Shown here piece by piece: positions 60,561 through 64,000 of a stretch of DNA of 64,000 nt. The stretch is from assembly GCA_007258455.2 (NCBI GenBank), contig VDFB02000001.1, forward strand, positions 18,127,461-18,191,460, in the 5' to 3' direction. Position numbers and translations under genes: made by a program. The stretch's first letter is position 1; each line of letters opens with the position of its first letter. Source of the stretch: Sequoia sempervirens. Its lineage: Eukaryota > Streptophyta > Pinopsida > Cupressales > Cupressaceae. The notes beneath the pieces are model-generated. The model was not told where the DNA came from. It worked only from the letters and a program-made list of their open reading frames with translations, and ran no database searches.

Positions 60561-61186
60561 TTTAGTAGTTAATTATTAGGACCCAATCTTAGTATTTCAT
60601 ATTGCATTACACTGCATTGTAACATTGGAGCTCACAGAGTGGGATATATGATCATAATTGCAATATCTACATCATATCTAGAATTCAGGTGTTTTAGAGA
60701 TTCTAGTATGTAGATGTCACCAACAAAAAATTAGTTGTTATTGGGCAAAGAAAATTCACCAACTAGTCTTGGCTTTTCAAATGTGGCAGGCCTATTCCGT
60801 GGCTTTTGGAGTCCAAGAAATCATTTCATAAGGATGCACAGTCATCAAGGATCCTTCATTCTAATCCACATCATGTTTTAACAAGTATCAAAGGAGAATC
60901 GTATTATTGGTTGAACTTCACATGTTTCAACAACTTTGAGATTTGGAACCTCATGAGGCCAACATAGACTTTTTTCTAAGTTGGGGATTGATTTATATAA
61001 GAATTGTGTAGTTGCAATAGGAAGTAAGATTCATAGTAGTGATAGAGTGATAGAGATGTAGGATAAAGGAGATAAGGGCTTTGTCCCACATTGTATTTCT
61101 GGGCATAGCACCATATCATTATGTAATATGTAAGCCTGAAGATAGGGCATGTTTCCAGTGAATAATTGATCATTATATATATATAT
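60561..61186. other. unclassified sequence before the assembly gap
   Basis: No supported reading frame. A TATA-like TTTATATAAG on the plus strand at 60991-61000, and a short AT run at 61174-61186 abutting the gap, could be LTR-derived, but I find no partner copy in the window. Confidence 0.35.
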
Positions 61187-61286
61187 NNNNNNNNNNNNNN
61201 NNNNNNNNNNNNNNNNNNNNNNNNNNNNNNNNNNNNNNNNNNNNNNNNNNNNNNNNNNNNNNNNNNNNNNNNNNNNNNNNNNNNNN
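61187..61286. other. assembly gap (100 N)
   Basis: Exactly 100 Ns, a conventional placeholder, so the real distance is unknown. Adjacency of the two sides should not be assumed. Confidence 0.98.
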
Positions 61287-61965
61287 TAAGGGTAGAGGGA
61301 AGAGAGATAGAGGGAGTGAGTGAGTGAGAGAGAGAACTAAGAGAGGGAGAGTCTTGAGATAGAGTGACTGAGTGAGTGAGAGAGAGAGAGACCTGAGAGA
61401 GGGAGTGGTGCTATGAGGGAGACACTTGATAGAGAGAGAGGGAGGGAGTGGGAGGGAGATAGAGGGAGACAAGGTTAAGGGTACAGGGTACAGGGCTTAA
61501 GGGCTTATGGTTAAGGGTTAAGGGTTAAGGTTTCAGGGTTATGGGTAGAGGGGAGAGAGATAGAGGGATTCAGTGAGAGAGAGAGGGAGGAAGTGGGAGA
61601 GAGATAGAGAGTAGACAGTTAAGGGTGGATGGGGGAGATAAGAGTGAGTGAGTGAGAGAGAGAGAGAGAGACCTATGAGAGGGAGAGGGGGTAGAAGGGT
61701 GAGACTTGAGAGAGAGAGGGAAAGAGGGAGGGAGTGGGAGAGAGTTAAGGGGTAGAGGGTTAAATGTAGAGGGTAGAAGGTTTAAGGGTTTAGAGTTTAA
61801 GGGTTAAGGGTTTAGGGTTTAGGGTAGAGGGGAGAGAGATAGATGGAGTGAGAGAGAGAGAGACCTGAGAGAGGGAGAGAGGGTAGGAGGGAGAGACTTG
61901 AGAGAGAGAGGGTAGAGGTTTTAAGGGTTTAGGGTTTAAGGGTTAAGGGTTATGGGTAGTGATGA
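61287..61965 (+). repeat. GA-rich and telomere-like degenerate repeat block
   Basis: Alternating stretches of (GA)n/'gagtgagtgagagagag' and TTTAGGG/TTAAGGG-type heptamers, for example two perfect TTTAGGG units at 61811-61824 and variants around 61490-61545 and 61775-61800. The layout repeats at least four times ('agggag', 'agagacctgagagaggg', 'ttaagggttt'), suggesting a higher-order unit of about 100-250 bases. TTTAGGG is the plant telomere repeat; here it is interstitial. Confidence 0.85.
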
Positions 61966-62310
61966 AACTTCAAAGTTTTGTTCTCTATGTTTTATTTTAT
62001 CCTGACTTGTGTCTCTGGTCATCTATGGTGTTTGGGAAAAGCCTATGGTTGGAGTGTCACCCTCGTCTTCATGTAAAACCATAGTGTTCATCTTACACCT
62101 TGGATGGGATCTATTTGGTGGTTACTTTTTGGGAAGGCTTTAAAAAAACTTAAGCCCCATCTCTTCATCTCAACTAGGCCCCCTTTTTTTATCATTTTAT
62201 TTCCTTCACCTAACTTTATTTTTCCTAAGTCTTTTGTTGGTCCCGTGTTCCCTCATTAAAACAACTTATGTCATTGTTTGTCGTCAGCCTAGTGACGTCC
62301 CCTAATTCCT
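61966..62310. other. unclassified sequence
   Basis: Non-repetitive within the window, with no open reading frame of note. It lies between the repeat block and the third TIR element. Confidence 0.35.
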
Positions 62311-63303
62311 TTAGGGGAGAGGGCCCAGTAGTCATGCAGGCTAACTTTCTCAACATGTAGCAATTGACTGGAATATCGTAGAACCTTCATTTTTTTTTGA
62401 AATGTAAACTGGTCTCTTATTTATCTATAACTAAGGTTTTGAGGTGTGACTCATCATGCAACTTGCCACATCGATAGATCTTTTGAGAAGTGTCTAAATT
62501 TTGACTTTTTAAAGGTTCGACCAAAACTTAATCATGGAACCCCCAATACTTGAACCAAAAAATATCATTTGTTGCTTGTAGAATATAATATTTTTATTTA
62601 AATTTAAATTAATATACAACCTAAGTGGACCAAATACTTATTGATAACCATAAATCTTTGATATCTCTACCTTTTATATTCAACACATATGGACTAATAG
62701 TTGAACACAAAAAATATATTTGTTGTTAGAAAAACAACACATAATTATTTAAAATACAACTTATATTGAACAAAAATGGACCAGTAGTTGAACACTAAAA
62801 CTTTTTGAAAATACTTCACATTTAATGGGAAAATACATATTTATTGTTCTCACCTTTTATATTTCTGATAGGAAAAACTATTAATATAAAATTATCCAAT
62901 GCTTGTACATTGCTACCCCAATTGTTGTACACATAAGAACAATATTTTTTCACTGTGATAACAATACTTGTTGAAATGAGTGTCCTATTTTATTAAATGA
63001 GCATTTTATTTTTTAAATGATATACTTATAGTCGAGAGTTGTGATATTTTATTTGAAACAAAAAAAATACTTATTTCACTTCTTCATGAATGTATTTATG
63101 TTTTTTTTCATATAACATTTAGAGATTCTCATGTGTTCAAGTATGGGTCCATTTTTTTTATCAACATTTGGTTTTTTCTTTATTTACATTTGGACTGTTT
63201 ATTTACAATATATAGTATAAGTATGTGGTAAGACTGGGTATTATCATCATGATTGAGTGCACGACTATTGGACCCCACATGACTACTGGGCCCTCTCCCC
63301 TAA
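62311..63303. mobile_element. putative TIR element with perfect 26-base ends
   Basis: TTAGGGGAGAGGGCCCAGTA (continuing GTCATG) at 62311-62336 is the exact reverse complement of 63278-63303. The roughly 940 bases between are AT-rich with no coding capacity. The flanks are not clearly duplicated (AATTCCTTT versus AATAATTTT is weak). The right arm holds two copies of a GACTAYTGGRCCC-like motif. The perfect ends suggest a relatively young insertion. It differs from the other two TIR families here. Confidence 0.65.
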
Positions 63304-64000
63304 TAATTTTATTTTATTTTGTAGAGGGACAAGTTTGCATGGTTGTAGATCAATTGTCGTGTGATCTCAGCTATTCTGCACCATCCCGCAATGACCCCAC
63401 CACACTGTCTTTGTTGATCACGATATCACAGATGAGTGCCACATGTCTCATCCGATGAAGTCGAAGGAATGATAACTACTTTGATGTGTCTTTAATACAT
63501 TATATTGTGGGTTACTAAAGCAATTATATTATGCACATGTTTTAAATCAATGAAGATGTTATAATCTCAGTAGAAAGGTGCTCGATGTTTAATAACAAGG
63601 CTGGCGACTGTGTTGAATGAAAATTTTTCCAATGGTTGAGATCCACTATTTCCTACCATCATGTGATCAAAATTTGTGAGGTCTTTATTGACTATGATAT
63701 CGTAGGTGGGAGCCATGTGGATCTCCTTGGCAATGAGTAGTATGGTGGCACAATGGCTACCTAGCCTACAAAAAGGCATGGGCATCCACATCGCTTATAC
63801 CTGCCGCACTTTTGTTAATGGTTGTCAGTGTCAGTTAATGTACATTTCATTAATTAGTTGTTGCGTACTTCCTTAGTATGTTCAATATAATTTTTTTTCT
63901 TTAAAAAATTATTCTCTACTTTTTAAAACTTTTAAAAGTTGTATATTTAAATTCTTACAAATATAGAATAATTTTTTGTTCTTTAAAAAATCATTTTGAA
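63304..64000. other. unclassified right edge with a degenerate direct repeat
   Basis: Segments at about 63407-63445 and 63681-63719 align ungapped ('gtctttgttgatcacgatat' versus 'gtctttattgactatgatat'), differing mostly by transitions. Otherwise no feature. The two moderate open frames here do not look conserved. Confidence 0.45.

Noticed and set aside
61173..61472. Open frame on the minus strand rich in Ser/Pro/Leu
   Set aside because: It spans the 100-N gap and the GA-rich repeat; openness is an artefact of low complexity and Ns.

Overview
This window is repeat-dominated nuclear DNA of a land plant. The AT-rich base composition, plant-type Ty3/gypsy (Tat-lineage) gag-pol remnants with two RNase H domains, plant mobile domain (PMD) reading frames and TTTAGGG-like arrays all point that way. 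Very long, old, heavily decayed nested retrotransposons suggest a large, slowly purged genome such as a conifer; that last step is inference. I see no intact host gene, no rRNA or tRNA gene and no CRISPR array. Every recognisable reading frame is broken by stops or frameshifts.

Layout. 1-4010 is the 5' part of a minus-strand Tat element (G): gag, leader, PBS and 5' LTR. About 4060-7520 is a diverged solo or truncated LTR of a second family (Y), interrupted by a 0.8-kb terminal-inverted-repeat (TIR) element at 5308-6099. 8180 to about 60560 is one old minus-strand Tat element (H) blown apart by later insertions: its 3' LTR (8180-9739), an antisense PMD gene (10246-12770) and the integrase tail (13497-13796), then an 18-kb plus-strand element Z (13797-31822, 5-bp target duplication), then more integrase split by a TIR element (32422-33225), then a 23.7-kb insertion of element Y (33658-57380), then RNase H, RT, G-patch and protease of H (57386-60560). 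Y is a minus-strand element with 3.1-kb LTRs that shows gag plus a long acidic tail and no pol; it is itself split by a third Tat element X (37370-50690, same family as G and H), and X carries a second copy of the first TIR element in its 5' LTR. After a 100-N gap (61187-61286) come GA-rich/telomere-like sequence and a third TIR element (62311-63303).

How the parts fit. Order of events read from the nesting: H first, then Z and Y into H, X into Y, the TIR element into X. Four junction checks are internal to the window: the Z target duplication falls inside H integrase, the Y reading frame resumes on both sides of X, the TIR element in the X 5' LTR has an empty site in the X 3' LTR, and the CHxC motif of H integrase is restored when the 32.4-kb TIR element is removed.

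The most notable shared theme is that all three Tat elements whose 3' region is visible (H, X, Z) carry a PMD gene antisense to gag-pol, between integrase and the 3' LTR. These genes have a TATA-like box (H and Z), a GTGAGT donor after a short first exon in all three, and in H and X a second small intron. Other signals worth attention are a reading frame embedded in the U3 of all three Y-type LTRs, and paired 34-35-bp imperfect palindromes upstream of the TATA box in the G/H/X LTRs.
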